From positions 1,116,001 to 1,180,000 of the forward strand of contig NZ_CP047200.1 of the NCBI RefSeq assembly GCF_030408675.1: 64,000 nucleotides of DNA, read 5' to 3'. Of this stretch, positions 55,641 to 64,000 are shown piece after piece (position 1 is the stretch's first letter; each line of letters begins with the position of its first letter). Source of the stretch: Corynebacterium durum. Lineage in GTDB: Bacteria; Actinomycetota; Actinomycetes; Mycobacteriales; Mycobacteriaceae. The position numbers were made by a program, and so were the translations under genes. A model generated the notes under the pieces. The model was not told the origin of the DNA. It did not search any database and saw only the letters and a program-made list of their open reading frames with translations.

Positions 55641-56753
55641 GCCCAGCGCGCGCATGATGGTGCGCAGCTTGGCGGTGGTTTCCGCAAGCTCCTTGTCGGC
55701 AGAGGAACTTGCCACAATGCCGCCACCAGCCCAGGCGCGTGCCGACGCCCCGCCTGCTGCGATCTCCGCGCAGCGGATAGCAACCATATACTCACCGTCG
55801 CCATCGCTGGTGCACCAGCCGACCGCACCAGAATAGAAGCCGCGATCTGTTTCCACCGAGCTGATCAAATCCTCTGCCGCATGCAGGGGCGTGCCACACA
55901 CAGCCGGAGTGGGGTGCAAATTCAGTGCCAGCTCCAACGCGGACATATTTTTATCCCGCAGGGTTCCTGTAATGGGGGTGGCCAGGTGCCACATCTCATT
56001 AGTGCGGGTCAATTCTGGGTGATTCGGAACATCCAGCGATGAGCACAATGGTTCCAACACATTTACCAAATGGTTGACGACGAAAGTGTGCTCATCAAGA
56101 TCCTTGGCGTTGGTGCGCAATTGTTGACCGATAAAGCAATCCACATCGCGGTCTTCCACCCGGCCAGCCGAACCCGCCAATGGATACGCGCTCACTGTCG
56201 AGCCTTCGCGTTTAATCAACACTTCAGGCGAGGACCCCACGAGCGTTCGACCTTGATAACGTCCGCCTGCTGGACTCAAATCCACCACAAAACCATCCTT
56301 GTTGTGCGATTGATCAATGAGCCGGGCGGCAATTGCTAAAGGGTCAACCGGTGGATTGAACTGAATATCCACCGAGCGTGCCAACACAATCTTTTCCAGC
56401 ACGCTGCGCTGAATGGTGGAAATAGCGGCGGTAATGCGATCCTCGTGTTCTTTGGGCGACGGATCGAAACCGACAATCGATGCGTTGATGGTGCTTCCAG
56501 AACCCAGACGATAATAGGAATGCGGTTCCAGCGGGCCGTCGTCACGCACAAAAGACTCGGGGACGGTGAGAGCGGCGGCGTCGTCAAGCGAAAACGGCAG
56601 GGCACCCACCACGATCTCGCACTCGCCAGCCTTCAGAGCTGCGGCTGCGGCCCACGGGTCCGTGAACGTAGCAGCCGAACCCTGGGCGCGCACCGAACCA
56701 TGGACGCGGGACAGTAAAAAGTCAGGCGCGGTAGACGGGCGAGAGGGACACAT
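55632..56753 (-). CDS. isochorismate synthase
   Basis: A 373-residue chorismate-binding enzyme. Conserved parts include KIVLARSVDIQF, VGSSPEVLIKREGSTVSAYPLAGSAGR, NEMWHLATPITGTLRD, HPTPAVCGTPLHAAEDLISSVETDRGFYSGAVGW and the C-terminal RAWAGGGIVASS. It converts chorismate to isochorismate for menaquinone or a catecholate siderophore; no neighbouring gene settles which, so menF or entC is left open. TATGCT lies eight bases before the ATG (probable leaderless start). It is divergent from gltX. Confidence 0.88.
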   Translation of the reverse strand: MCPSRPSTAPDFLLSRVHGSVRAQGSAATFTDPWAAAAALKAGECEIVVGALPFSLDDAAALTVPESFVRDDGPLEPHSYYRLGSGSTINASIVGFDPSPKEHEDRITAAISTIQRSVLEKIVLARSVDIQFNPPVDPLAIAARLIDQSHNKDGFVVDLSPAGGRYQGRTLVGSSPEVLIKREGSTVSAYPLAGSAGRVEDRDVDCFIGQQLRTNAKDLDEHTFVVNHLVNVLEPLCSSLDVPNHPELTRTNEMWHLATPITGTLRDKNMSALELALNLHPTPAVCGTPLHAAEDLISSVETDRGFYSGAVGWCTSDGDGEYMVAIRCAEIAAGGASARAWAGGGIVASSSADKELAETTAKLRTIMRALGLQ

Positions 56754-56841
56754 GACTAATCAGCATAGTCTGCCCATGGTGGGTTTTAAGACTTCACCCG
56801 GCAGACCGGGGGAAGACGGGTGTGCACTAAACTAAATAGCC

Positions 56842-58320
56842 ATGTCTGATGTTCGCGTCCGCTTCTGCCCGTCACCCACCGGCACTCCTCACGTAGGGAT
56901 GGTCCGCACCGCGCTGTTCAACTGGGCGTATGCCCGGCATACGGGTGGAAAACTCATCTTCCGCATCGAAGATACCGATGCCGCGCGCGACTCCGAAGAG
57001 TCCTATCAGGCCATTATTGACTCCCTCACCTGGCTGGGTATGGACTGGGATGAGGGTGTAGTCACCGGAGGGCCCAACGAGCCCTACCGGCAGAGCCAGC
57101 GCATGGACATCTACCTAGACGTACTAGAAAAACTGAAGGACGCGGGGGAGGTGTACCCCTCCTACTCCACACCCGAGGAAGTCGAGGAACGCCACAAAGC
57201 CGCAGGCCGCGACCCTAAGCTAGGCTACGATAATTACGACCGCGAACTTACCGCCGACCAGATTGCGGCCTTCGAGGCCGAAGGGCGCAAACCCGTGTGG
57301 CGTCTGCGCATGCCCGACCACGATTGGGAATGGACCGACCTCGTGCGTGGCGACATCAGCTTCAAAGCCAGCACCCAGCCCGACTACGTGGTGGCGCGCT
57401 CCAACGGTGCACCTCTGTACACGCTGGTCAACCCTGTCGATGATGCCCTCATGGGCATCACCCATGTCCTGCGCGGTGAAGACCTGCTGCCCTCCACGCC
57501 CCGCCAGCTTGCGCTATACGACGCCCTGAAACGTATCGGGGTAGCCGCCCACACGCCGGAATTCGGGCACCTGCCGTTCGTGATGGGGGAAGGCAACAAA
57601 AAACTGTCCAAGCGCGACCCCCAGTCCAACCTGTTCAACCACCGCGATGCCGGAATCATCCCCGAAGGAATGCTCAACTACCTGGCGCTCCTGGGCTGGT
57701 CCCTCGACTCTGATCGCGACATTTTCAGCGTCTCCGAGCTGATCGATGCCTTTGATGTGGCCGACGTACTGAGCAACCCTGCGCGCTTTGACCAGAAAAA
57801 ACTCGAAGCCATCAATGCCGACCACATCCGCCTGCTGCCTTTGGAGGATTTCTCCGCACGCCTGCGGACTTACCTGGAAGACTATAAAGGCTTCCCGGCA
57901 TCCTACCCAGATGACAAGTTCAGGTTTGTGGCGGAACTGGTGCAGACCCGCATCAAAAAACTCGATGATGCCTGGGACCTGGTGCGATTCCTGATTGTGT
58001 CGGATGAAGAACTGGTGCTCGACGAGAAATCCGCACGCAAAAACCTGAAAGAAGACGCTGTTCAGCCGTTAGAGGTAGCCATATCCGTGCTATCCGACGT
58101 GCCGGACTGGGACACTGCAAGCATTGAATCGGCACTGCAGAAGGCACTGATTGAAGATCTTGGGTTGAAGCCCCGCAAAGCCTACGGCGCGCTGCGGGTT
58201 GGTATCTCAGGCCAGGCCATCTCGCCGCCGTTGTTTGAATCCATGGAATTGCTGGGGCGCGAGTCCACGCTGGCGCGGCTGCGTGCAGCACGGGAAGTAA
58301 CACCGTACTCAGCCGAGTAA
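56842..58320 (+). CDS. gltX: glutamyl-tRNA synthetase
   Basis: A 492-residue class I synthetase with the HIGH-type motif [22 protein letters not shown] (~7-28), [30 protein letters not shown] and the KMSKS-type loop KKLSKRDPQ (~253). Because GatB is present nearby in the window, this enzyme is expected to be non-discriminating and also charge tRNA-Gln. TAAACT lies eight bases before the ATG. tRNA-Gln and tRNA-Glu genes follow within 200 bases. Confidence 0.96.
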   Translation: MSDVRVRFCPSPTGTPHVGMVRTALFNWAYARHTGGKLIFRIEDTDAARDSEESYQAIIDSLTWLGMDWDEGVVTGGPNEPYRQSQRMDIYLDVLEKLKDAGEVYPSYSTPEEVEERHKAAGRDPKLGYDNYDRELTADQIAAFEAEGRKPVWRLRMPDHDWEWTDLVRGDISFKASTQPDYVVARSNGAPLYTLVNPVDDALMGITHVLRGEDLLPSTPRQLALYDALKRIGVAAHTPEFGHLPFVMGEGNKKLSKRDPQSNLFNHRDAGIIPEGMLNYLALLGWSLDSDRDIFSVSELIDAFDVADVLSNPARFDQKKLEAINADHIRLLPLEDFSARLRTYLEDYKGFPASYPDDKFRFVAELVQTRIKKLDDAWDLVRFLIVSDEELVLDEKSARKNLKEDAVQPLEVAISVLSDVPDWDTASIESALQKALIEDLGLKPRKAYGALRVGISGQAISPPLFESMELLGRESTLARLRAAREVTPYSAE

Positions 58321-58327
58321 GAAGCGT

Positions 58328-58359
58328 GTTGACCTTTGGATTTGTGTGCCAAGGTCAAC
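58328..58359 (+). terminator. probable gltX terminator
   Basis: GTTGACCTTTGG (58328-58339) pairs with CCAAGGTCAAC (58349-58359) apart from one bulged base, seven bases after the gltX stop. The following TTATATTATT is AT-rich and could also provide a -10 box for the tRNA pair. Confidence 0.5.
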
Positions 58360-58412
58360 TGTGGTTATATTATTCCTCGTTGCACAGCATGGTTCAACAG
58401 CAATGTGCACAG

Positions 58413-58484
58413 TGGCCTATGGTGTAATTGGCAACACTACGGTTTCTGGTACCGTCATTCTTGGTTCGAGTCCAGGTAGGCCAG
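58413..58484 (+). tRNA. tRNA-Gln (anticodon CTG)
   Basis: The acceptor stem TGGCCTA/TAGGCCA, D-arm GTGTAATTGGCAACAC, anticodon stem ACGGT/ACCGT around TTCTGGT, and T-arm CTTGG-TTCGAGT-CCAGG all pair. The 3' CCA is not encoded. It is one substrate for the GltX/GatCAB indirect route. Confidence 0.95.
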
Positions 58485-58509
58485 CAGCGAAGAAATTCGC
58501 GTCCTATAA

Positions 58510-58582
58510 GCCCCGTTCGTCTAGCGGCCTAGGACGCCGGCCTCTCACGCCGGTAACACGGGTTCAAATCCCGTACGGGGTA
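58510..58582 (+). tRNA. tRNA-Glu (anticodon CTC)
   Basis: Acceptor stem GCCCCGT/ACGGGGT, anticodon stem CCGGC/GCCGG around CTCTCAC, and T-arm ACGGG-TTCAAAT-CCCGT pair fully. It is 25 bases after tRNA-Gln and followed by a terminator. Confidence 0.96.
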
Positions 58583-58590
58583 CATCAACT

Positions 58591-58628
58591 AAAACCGCCT
58601 TGAAGTGTAGTGGCTTTAAGGCGGTTTT
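58591..58628. terminator. bidirectional terminator after the tRNA pair
   Basis: AAAACCGCCTT (58591-58601) and AAGGCGGTTTT (58618-58628) are exact complements with A and T tracts on both sides. It serves the tRNAs and the convergent regulator gene ending at 58659. Confidence 0.9.
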
Positions 58629-58658
58629 GCGTTTGCGTGCCTCAACATGGGAAAACTT

Positions 58659-59366
58659 CTACGTAGAGGCTCCCTCTACGGCGATGCTGCATGTCCCAGG
58701 GCCGGAATACGGGATGAGAACCAGGTGAGTTTTGTCGCTGGCGCTTGATAGTTCCTGGACAAGTCCCTGGTGAAGAGCACAGATAAGTTTGGAAGGGTGG
58801 GGGACTTTTTTGCTGACAAAGGGGCAGCTATTGAGGGTGATGCGTGAGGGGGAGTCGTTGTCATCGGTCTCCAGGGCCGGGTCAAATCCCATATCCCGGA
58901 GAGTAACAAGGGCGGGGGAGAGCGAGTCGTATGACTGCCCCCAACCAGTACCCACATTCATGTTGCGTGCCCATTTTCGGCCAAGCTGCTGCGCTTGCTT
59001 GAGTTCGTCATTGCTGGGATTGTCAGGATCACCTATTAGTTCGACCAGGGTGGACACCAGTGACGTGTATTCTTGCGCTATTGAGCTGTTATTGGGGATC
59101 CTGACGTGGAACACTAGTGAAGGTCGACCACGTCCCTGTTTACGGGCTGGTACCGCCTGTACCGCCTCACGTTTCATAAGCTCATCAAGATGGCCGCGAA
59201 CCGTGTTGACGTGCATATTCAATTGGCTCGCGATGTCGGTGACACGTGCACCATTATCAAATTTTTGAAGAGTATCTAATACTTCACGCTGTTTGGGGCT
59301 GAGCCGCAGTGATTCCACGAACAGTTGTGTTACTGAACGTGGGGGTTGTACGCTGCTGCGACTCAT
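58659..59366 (-). CDS. arnR: ArnR-type Fe-S HTH regulator of nitrate respiration (probable)
   Basis: A 235-residue regulator. The N-terminal winged HTH reads LSPKQREVLDTLQKFDNGARVTDIASQLNMHVNTVRGHLDELMKREAV. The C-terminal domain has three Cys at about 181, 196 and 226 (NSCPFVSKK; LICALHQG; GTCSIAVEG), fitting an Fe-S ligand set. C. glutamicum ArnR, which sits next to narKGHJI, is an Fe-S repressor of nar and hmp genes. Here the gene is last in the nar-mod unit, its ATG overlapping the modBC stop, so it may repress its own operon. A second ATG at 59369 is possible. Confidence 0.75.
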   Translation of the reverse strand: MSRSSVQPPRSVTQLFVESLRLSPKQREVLDTLQKFDNGARVTDIASQLNMHVNTVRGHLDELMKREAVQAVPARKQGRGRPSLVFHVRIPNNSSIAQEYTSLVSTLVELIGDPDNPSNDELKQAQQLGRKWARNMNVGTGWGQSYDSLSPALVTLRDMGFDPALETDDNDSPSRITLNSCPFVSKKVPHPSKLICALHQGLVQELSSASDKTHLVLIPYSGPGTCSIAVEGAST

Positions 59367-61294
59367 CATGACTTCTTCTGTGCGTGAACGTTGTGAACGT
59401 TAATATTTAATGCTTTAACTACACATTCTACGGTTATTCCAACCTCTAGTCCCAGTGTAAGCGCAGAATTTGCCGTTATGGATGCCATAATGTGCATCTG
59501 GCCGATAGACACAGTTACTACAACATGTGAGGCTGCACTAATCCCATGATTAACGGCATCAATGCTGGTGACAGTGCCTTTCCATACGTTGCGTGCAGAT
59601 TCATGATGTCCGTCTGCTTTGGCACTGACAGTTCGTAGCGTTACCGCATTGGGAAGGAATGTGACAGTGGTGGTGTCTCCTACCTGGGGTGCCACGTCAG
59701 AGAATAAAATTCCGACAATTGTGATGTCGCCAGATTGTACCGTCACAACGTTGTTTTCAACGGCGCTGACGTCACCCACAATCCGGTTGACAGACAAGAG
59801 TGTAGACACAAATGCTGTAGGTGGGTGCTGCACAATCTCTTCCGCTGCGCCATCGGCTACAACCACTCCATTGTCCATCACCACCACATGGTCAGCCATG
59901 CCTGAAAGGTCAATGGGGTCGTGTGTGACCATGATTGTTGTGCGGTCTCCGGCGGTGGCATGAAGAAGCTGACGCCAACGAAATGTCGACTCCACATCGA
60001 CCGCGGCTAACGGTTCATCAAGGACGAGGACCGCTGGCCGCGCCCCCAATGCACGCACAAGCGCCACCTGAGCGGCCTGTCCACCGGATAGTGCAGGGAT
60101 AGGGACCTGGGCTAGCTCGGTAAGACCCGCGGCGTCGAGAAGCTGCGCCGTGAGTGTCGCTGATCCGGTGGACATAGTGACGGCCTGCGATACTGTTGCA
60201 GTAGGCGGAAGCCCAGGAGCCTGCGTCAACAACACAATGCCCCGCTTAGGTGTGACTGTCGCGCCCCGCAACCGCCCCGTAAGCAGCCTGGTTAAGGTGG
60301 TTTTCCCAGACCCGTTGGGTCCAATGATCGCCGTGAGTTTATTGGCAGGGAAGCGCGTATCGACGCTCCCGTACCTCACCGTTACGTCCACGCCACCGCT
60401 GGTAGGGCTGGTGAGTTCGCGAAAGCGGTCTACGTCCAACGTTCCTATTGCACGCGGACACTGGCGAGGCTGGCGCGCCATGAACGTGGGCAATGCGGCT
60501 GCAATCAGCGACAATACCGCCAACATAATGAGGATTGCGGCCAACACATACGCGCGCTGCTGGTTGACCTCCCGCTCCACATAAATGCCAACCGGCATCG
60601 TTCGTGTAACCCCAGGCAGCGAACCAGCAAACGTGAGGGTCGTGCCAAACTCGCCCAACGAACGGGCAAAAGCCAAACTCGCCCCCGCAGCAATGGAAGG
60701 GGACAACGCTGGAAGCAAAATTTTCCATGTAATAGCCCACGGCGACATGCCCACCCCAGCTGCCGAAGCCATCACCTCGCGGTCTATCTGCCGCAGTGCC
60801 GAATCGACAGACGCCACTACAAACGGCAACCCAACAAACACATGAGCTAGCACCACACCAGGAAAAGCGAAAGCAAACTGAAGCCCCAGAGCGTTCAGCA
60901 GCGGGGCGGTAATACCACGACGCCCTAGGGCCGCAGTGAGGGCCAAACCTCCCACCACGGGGGGCATGGCCAACGGCAGAAACACCAACAGCCGTACCAC
61001 CCCAGCACCGCGTTGCATCCCGCTTAGCCATACCGCCAAGGCGACACCCAACACAGTGGTAATTGCGGCAGCCCATGCCGCAGACGTGAGTGTTACTTTC
61101 ACCATCGTGATGGTGTCTGCTTCACGGGCGATGGACCACACAGTTGACCACGGAATTCGTAAACCCAGGGCAACCAATGGTCCGACCACCAGAAGCAGTG
61201 CACCAATCGCAACAAAAGCAAACACCACCGGCACTCGCTGCGACACGGGACGCAGAGTGACGGTGGTGTTGGAATTACCAGATAGTTCAGGCAT
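59366..61294 (-). CDS. molybdate ABC transporter, fused permease-ATPase-MOP (ModBC)
   Basis: A 642-residue fusion. Residues ~20-275 are ModB permease (LAMPPVVGGLALTAALG; EFGTTLTFAGSLPGVTRTMPVGIY); ~300-510 are ModC ATPase with Walker A GPNGSGKTT, signature LSGGQAAQVALVRAL and Walker B VLVLDEPLAAVD; the last ~110 residues hold a MOP-like oxyanion-binding domain (NVWKGTVTSIDAVNHG). ModB and ModC are usually separate proteins. It lies between modA (overlapping by one base) and the arnR-like gene, supplying molybdenum for nitrate reductase. Confidence 0.88.
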   Translation of the reverse strand: MPELSGNSNTTVTLRPVSQRVPVVFAFVAIGALLLVVGPLVALGLRIPWSTVWSIAREADTITMVKVTLTSAAWAAAITTVLGVALAVWLSGMQRGAGVVRLLVFLPLAMPPVVGGLALTAALGRRGITAPLLNALGLQFAFAFPGVVLAHVFVGLPFVVASVDSALRQIDREVMASAAGVGMSPWAITWKILLPALSPSIAAGASLAFARSLGEFGTTLTFAGSLPGVTRTMPVGIYVEREVNQQRAYVLAAILIMLAVLSLIAAALPTFMARQPRQCPRAIGTLDVDRFRELTSPTSGGVDVTVRYGSVDTRFPANKLTAIIGPNGSGKTTLTRLLTGRLRGATVTPKRGIVLLTQAPGLPPTATVSQAVTMSTGSATLTAQLLDAAGLTELAQVPIPALSGGQAAQVALVRALGARPAVLVLDEPLAAVDVESTFRWRQLLHATAGDRTTIMVTHDPIDLSGMADHVVVMDNGVVVADGAAEEIVQHPPTAFVSTLLSVNRIVGDVSAVENNVVTVQSGDITIVGILFSDVAPQVGDTTTVTFLPNAVTLRTVSAKADGHHESARNVWKGTVTSIDAVNHGISAASHVVVTVSIGQMHIMASITANSALTLGLEVGITVECVVKALNINVHNVHAQKKS

Positions 61295-62097
61295 TACTGT
61301 ACCGGTGTGAAACCGTGTTTCTCCCAGACAGCAGCCATTTCCTTGCTGGCCAGCAGATCCAGAAGCTGGGTAGCCTCAGCCTGGTGACCGGACGTGGTGG
61401 TGACAGCCGCTACAAGATCATTAGGGTGCTTATCAGCATGAGGAATCTCAATAACCTTCACTGCATCACCCGCCGCAGCGGCATCAGTACGGTACACCCA
61501 GCCGGCATCGGCTTCGCCGGAGGTGACTTTGCCGAGAACATCAGACACGGATTGCTCCAGGCTCACCGGATTGAGCTCAATATTGTTCTCTTTCATCAGA
61601 GTCTGAGAAATGTCTCCGCATGGCACCTGCGAGTCGCACAACACTACCTTCGCATTTTTCAGTGTGTCGTCTACTCCAGTGATGCCAGCAGGATTGTCGG
61701 CAGGAACCACCATCACCATAGAGTTTGTGGCCACCACCTTAGGATCCTTCGCGTTACCGGCCTCTACTGCCTTCTTCATGTTCTTCTGGTCCGCAGAAAT
61801 AAACAAGTCACCAGGGGCACCGTCTGCAAGCTGCTGCACCAAACTAGACGAACCACCATTGACGTACTGCAAGGTTTGCGATGGAGTCAGATCAGCGGCC
61901 AGTTTCGACAAATCATCATTGACAACACGCGTGGAGGCTGCGCCCAATACCGTCAACTTCACAGATTCTGCTGTGGTACTGCTGCCGGGGGACGATGTGG
62001 TTGAACCAGAATTGGAGTTACCGCTGCAGGCAGCAGCAGTGATCATGATCGCCGCACCCAATGCAACAACAGTGGCGAGTAAACGAACAGGCTTCAT
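61294..62097 (-). CDS. modA: molybdate-binding lipoprotein ModA
   Basis: A 267-residue lipoprotein with lipobox ITAAACSG, a Ser/Thr linker and a ModA-type fold: VLGAASTRVVNDDLSKLA, YVNGGSSSLVQQLADGAPGDLFISADQKNM and GKVTSGEADAGWVYRTDAAAAG. It binds molybdate (or tungstate) for ModBC. AAGGGA precedes ATG 62097, which is preferred to a TTG at 62118. It sits 28 bases after narI, so it is part of the nar unit. Confidence 0.9.
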   Translation of the reverse strand: MKPVRLLATVVALGAAIMITAAACSGNSNSGSTTSSPGSSTTAESVKLTVLGAASTRVVNDDLSKLAADLTPSQTLQYVNGGSSSLVQQLADGAPGDLFISADQKNMKKAVEAGNAKDPKVVATNSMVMVVPADNPAGITGVDDTLKNAKVVLCDSQVPCGDISQTLMKENNIELNPVSLEQSVSDVLGKVTSGEADAGWVYRTDAAAAGDAVKVIEIPHADKHPNDLVAAVTTTSGHQAEATQLLDLLASKEMAAVWEKHGFTPVQ

Positions 62098-62124
62098 AGA
62101 TATCCCTTCAATAGGCAACGAGAT

Positions 62125-62904
62125 TCAGGCACCGGACCATCGTGCTTCATTGTCCAGCTGTTTCTTATTAGAGCGGATGGGCTCCCACGCCGGGTTGTGA
62201 CGCGCTGGGGTAGTGGTGATGTCGCGCGAACGATACACCACATACGGACGGGTCACGTATCCAACCGGTGCAGAGAATGCATGCACCAGTCGGGTAAACG
62301 GCCACACAGCCAGCAGGGTGAACCCCGCGATAATGTGCAGTTTAAACTGCCACGGAACATCGGCCATCAACTCTGGATTGGGGTTGAGGATGAACAGTTG
62401 GCGCAGCCACGGGGAGATTGTTTCACGGTAGTCATAACCATGGGCTCCACCAAACACCTGCAGCGATACCGTTGCGATACTGCCGGTGGCAATAGCTGCA
62501 GCCAGCAGCACATACATTACTTTATCTGAGGATGATGTTGACAGGAACACAGAGCGGTGTACCACGCGGCGGTAAATCAGCCCAATTAGCCCCAACACTA
62601 CGGCGATGTCCGCGATGGTGCCGGGAATAGTGGCAATAAGGTGGTAGGCGTGGTCAGAAACGCCGACAGCACGGGTGAAGGCTTTCGGGATGGCCAAACC
62701 CATGATGTGGCCAATAATGACAAACATCATGCCCCAGTGGAATAACGGTGAGCTCAAGCGGAGCAGGCGGGATTCGTAAATCTGGGAGGAGTGGGTTGTC
62801 CAGCCAAACTGATCAGTGCGCCAGCGCCAGAAAACACCAATCACAAATGCGACGATGCTCAGCCAGGGAAAAGCCACCCAGAGAAACATTTCGATGTGAG
62901 ACAT
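62125..62904 (-). CDS. narI: respiratory nitrate reductase gamma subunit
   Basis: A 259-residue cytochrome b subunit with five membrane segments. Haem-ligand histidines are visible in SPLFHWGMMFVIIGHIMG and in WQFKLHIIAGF..FTRLVHAFS. It passes electrons from menaquinol to NarGH at the inner face of the membrane. It follows narJ by 11 bases and precedes modA by 27. Confidence 0.94.
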   Translation of the reverse strand: MSHIEMFLWVAFPWLSIVAFVIGVFWRWRTDQFGWTTHSSQIYESRLLRLSSPLFHWGMMFVIIGHIMGLAIPKAFTRAVGVSDHAYHLIATIPGTIADIAVVLGLIGLIYRRVVHRSVFLSTSSSDKVMYVLLAAAIATGSIATVSLQVFGGAHGYDYRETISPWLRQLFILNPNPELMADVPWQFKLHIIAGFTLLAVWPFTRLVHAFSAPVGYVTRPYVVYRSRDITTTPARHNPAWEPIRSNKKQLDNEARWSGA

Positions 62905-62915
62905 ATCGAGTCCTT

Positions 62916-63605
62916 CTAGGATTGGTCGGGGTTGGTTGTTGGGAATGGTAGCGGAGAACCAAGACCCACAAGTTCTGTAGGCGGCCCGCTTGTAATCAGA
63001 TCAAGGTAGCGGTCGGCGGTTTCCTGATCAATGGGGGGAAGCGACATGCATACTGCCCTGATGAGATGAGCAAAAGGCGAATGCAGTCCCTCCAAGGCAG
63101 CGCGCAGTACTTCGAGACCGTCGCGATGTGCCGACAGTATTTCTGTTGCAGTGACGTGGGCTGCTCCACTAGACAGCGCCGCAGCCTCGAGAACAACACA
63201 AAGGTGGTCGGGGAGCTCATCGCGTACCTGCTCAAAACCCAGTGCCTCCAGCTGCTGACGGAACGCCACGATGGCCGCACCACGCTGCCGAGTATCACCG
63301 ACAGCGTAGTAACTGAGAAACAAAGAACAGCGTCGACGCTGGTCAAATGTTTCGACATAGTGTTCCTCAATGCCGCGCGGGCCGAGAACCCGAACGGCGT
63401 CGAGAAACGCCGCAAGTTCCGCCTGGACTGGTAGCGACAACATATCGAGTTGTGACTCTACAGCAGCAATCTTTTCAGCAAGATGCTCGTCCGGGTAGTC
63501 AAGCAGTACTGATGCAGCCATGTACAGTACCTGCCGCTGCTGTTCAGTCATCTGCACAGCGGGAATACTGTCATCTGGTACTACACCAGTGTGGGTGCGT
63601 TTCAT
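62916..63605 (-). CDS. narJ: nitrate reductase assembly chaperone
   Basis: A 229-residue all-helical NarJ/TorD-type chaperone with VLYMAASVLLDYPDEHL, YVETFDQRRRCSLFLSYYAVGDTRQRG and ELPDHLCVVLEAAA. It holds NarG for insertion of the molybdenum cofactor. The ATG overlaps the narH stop (ATGA). Confidence 0.94.
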   Translation of the reverse strand: MKRTHTGVVPDDSIPAVQMTEQQRQVLYMAASVLLDYPDEHLAEKIAAVESQLDMLSLPVQAELAAFLDAVRVLGPRGIEEHYVETFDQRRRCSLFLSYYAVGDTRQRGAAIVAFRQQLEALGFEQVRDELPDHLCVVLEAAALSSGAAHVTATEILSAHRDGLEVLRAALEGLHSPFAHLIRAVCMSLPPIDQETADRYLDLITSGPPTELVGLGSPLPFPTTNPDQS

Positions 63606-64000
63606 TGAGCACCCCGGTCAGGGAACATGCCTGCTGGGCGTTCGCCGTTAGACCACGACACCAGAGAAATCTTGGATGCCTGTGAATCGCCGCTGCCACA
63701 TCCGCTCGAACATGCCTCTGGTGCGCCCATACCTAGATCGTCGAGCAGCTTTACCGGATTGGTTGGGTCCACGTCGCCAAACGGATCAAGTGAGGTGATG
63801 CCACGGGGCGATTCTGGGGAAGCGGTTGGAATGACATAGCGATCGTCGTACTTGGCAATGGCAAGCAAACGATACATGGCCTCAATTTCCTTGCCGGTCA
63901 TGCCAACTGACTGTGCGATCTCCTCGTTGGGCTCATTGCCCAAATTGATATCGCGCATGTAGGAGCGCATTGCTGCAAGTCGACGAAGTGATTTTTCCAC
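63602..64000 (-). CDS. narH: respiratory nitrate reductase beta subunit, C-terminal part
   Basis: The last ~132 residues of NarH, an Fe-S electron-transfer subunit; the 5' part lies beyond the window. KSLRRLAAMRSYMRDINLGNEP and GMTGKEIEAMYRLLAIAKYDDRYVIPTA are typical of the NarH C-terminus. The Gly/Ser/Cys-rich stretch ACSSGCGSGDSQ is a variable tail. narG is expected upstream. Confidence 0.93.
   Translation of the reverse strand: MEKSLRRLAAMRSYMRDINLGNEPNEEIAQSVGMTGKEIEAMYRLLAIAKYDDRYVIPTASPESPRGITSLDPFGDVDPTNPVKLLDDLGMGAPEACSSGCGSGDSQASKISLVSWSNGERPAGMFPDRGAQ

Overview
The window looks like a stretch of chromosome from a Corynebacterium. Three things point that way. Gene order matches the genus: ilvD - small PH-domain membrane gene - mscCG (glutamate-exporting MscS channel) - ilvBNC with a leader-peptide attenuator; lipoprotein - serA; leuB - oxaloacetate decarboxylase-like gene - gltX - tRNA-Gln - tRNA-Glu; divergent lysE/lysG; and narHJI close to an arnR-type regulator. 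Many starts are GTG/TTG. A TANNNT box often sits 6-8 bases before the start codon, as in leaderless actinobacterial transcripts. Base composition is moderately GC-rich except for one AT-rich block. The species cannot be fixed from the sequence alone.

Layout. 0-1.4 kb: partial YafY-type regulator divergent from a DinB-superfamily protein, then a hypothetical. 1.4-5.7 kb: cobalamin riboswitch and corrinoid ABC importer (btuC, btuD, two tandem btuF-like lipoproteins). 5.9-8.6 kb: two overlapping MFS exporters. 8.6-14.7 kb: pfkA and gatB, separated by two tandem hexapeptide beta-solenoid genes and a divergent SDR/TetR pair with two operator repeats. 14.7-20 kb: HchA, lysE/lysG, a glutathionyl-hydroquinone-reductase-like protein, a DoxX protein, a 40-bp perfect palindrome and a small secreted protein. 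20.4-23.1 kb: two GT87-like mannosyltransferases. 23.2-31.5 kb: branched-chain amino-acid block (ilvD, PH protein, mscCG, ilv leader, ilvB, ilvN, ilvC). 31.5-35.7 kb: osmoprotectant ABC operon ending in an AlkC-like gene. 35.9-42.1 kb: cation diffusion facilitator, a stand-alone DUF262 protein, a CWB2 lipoprotein, serA. 42.1-44.6 kb: AT-rich island with an unrecognised multi-pass membrane protein, a possible 31-residue membrane peptide and a 70-residue SxxS-repeat protein. 44.7-50.4 kb: glmS, mtlD, mtlA and a hypothetical. 50.4-58.6 kb: leuB, DUF294 signalling protein, DnaQ-like exonuclease, FAH-family enzyme, methyltransferase, isochorismate synthase, gltX, two tRNAs. 58.6-64 kb (minus strand): narH(partial)-narJ-narI-modA-modBC(fused)-arnR-like.

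Functional logic. The right end joins respiratory nitrate reductase to molybdate uptake (its cofactor metal) and an Fe-S-type regulator in one transcription unit. The centre holds the valine/isoleucine pathway under attenuation. The most unexplained items are (i) a 13-bp motif, GGCGTCGANAAGC, found 11 times in 64 kb, (ii) the AT-rich island with its repeat protein, (iii) the tandem beta-solenoid proteins, and (iv) several long perfect inverted repeats in intergenic DNA. No CRISPR array, transposase or phage gene was seen.
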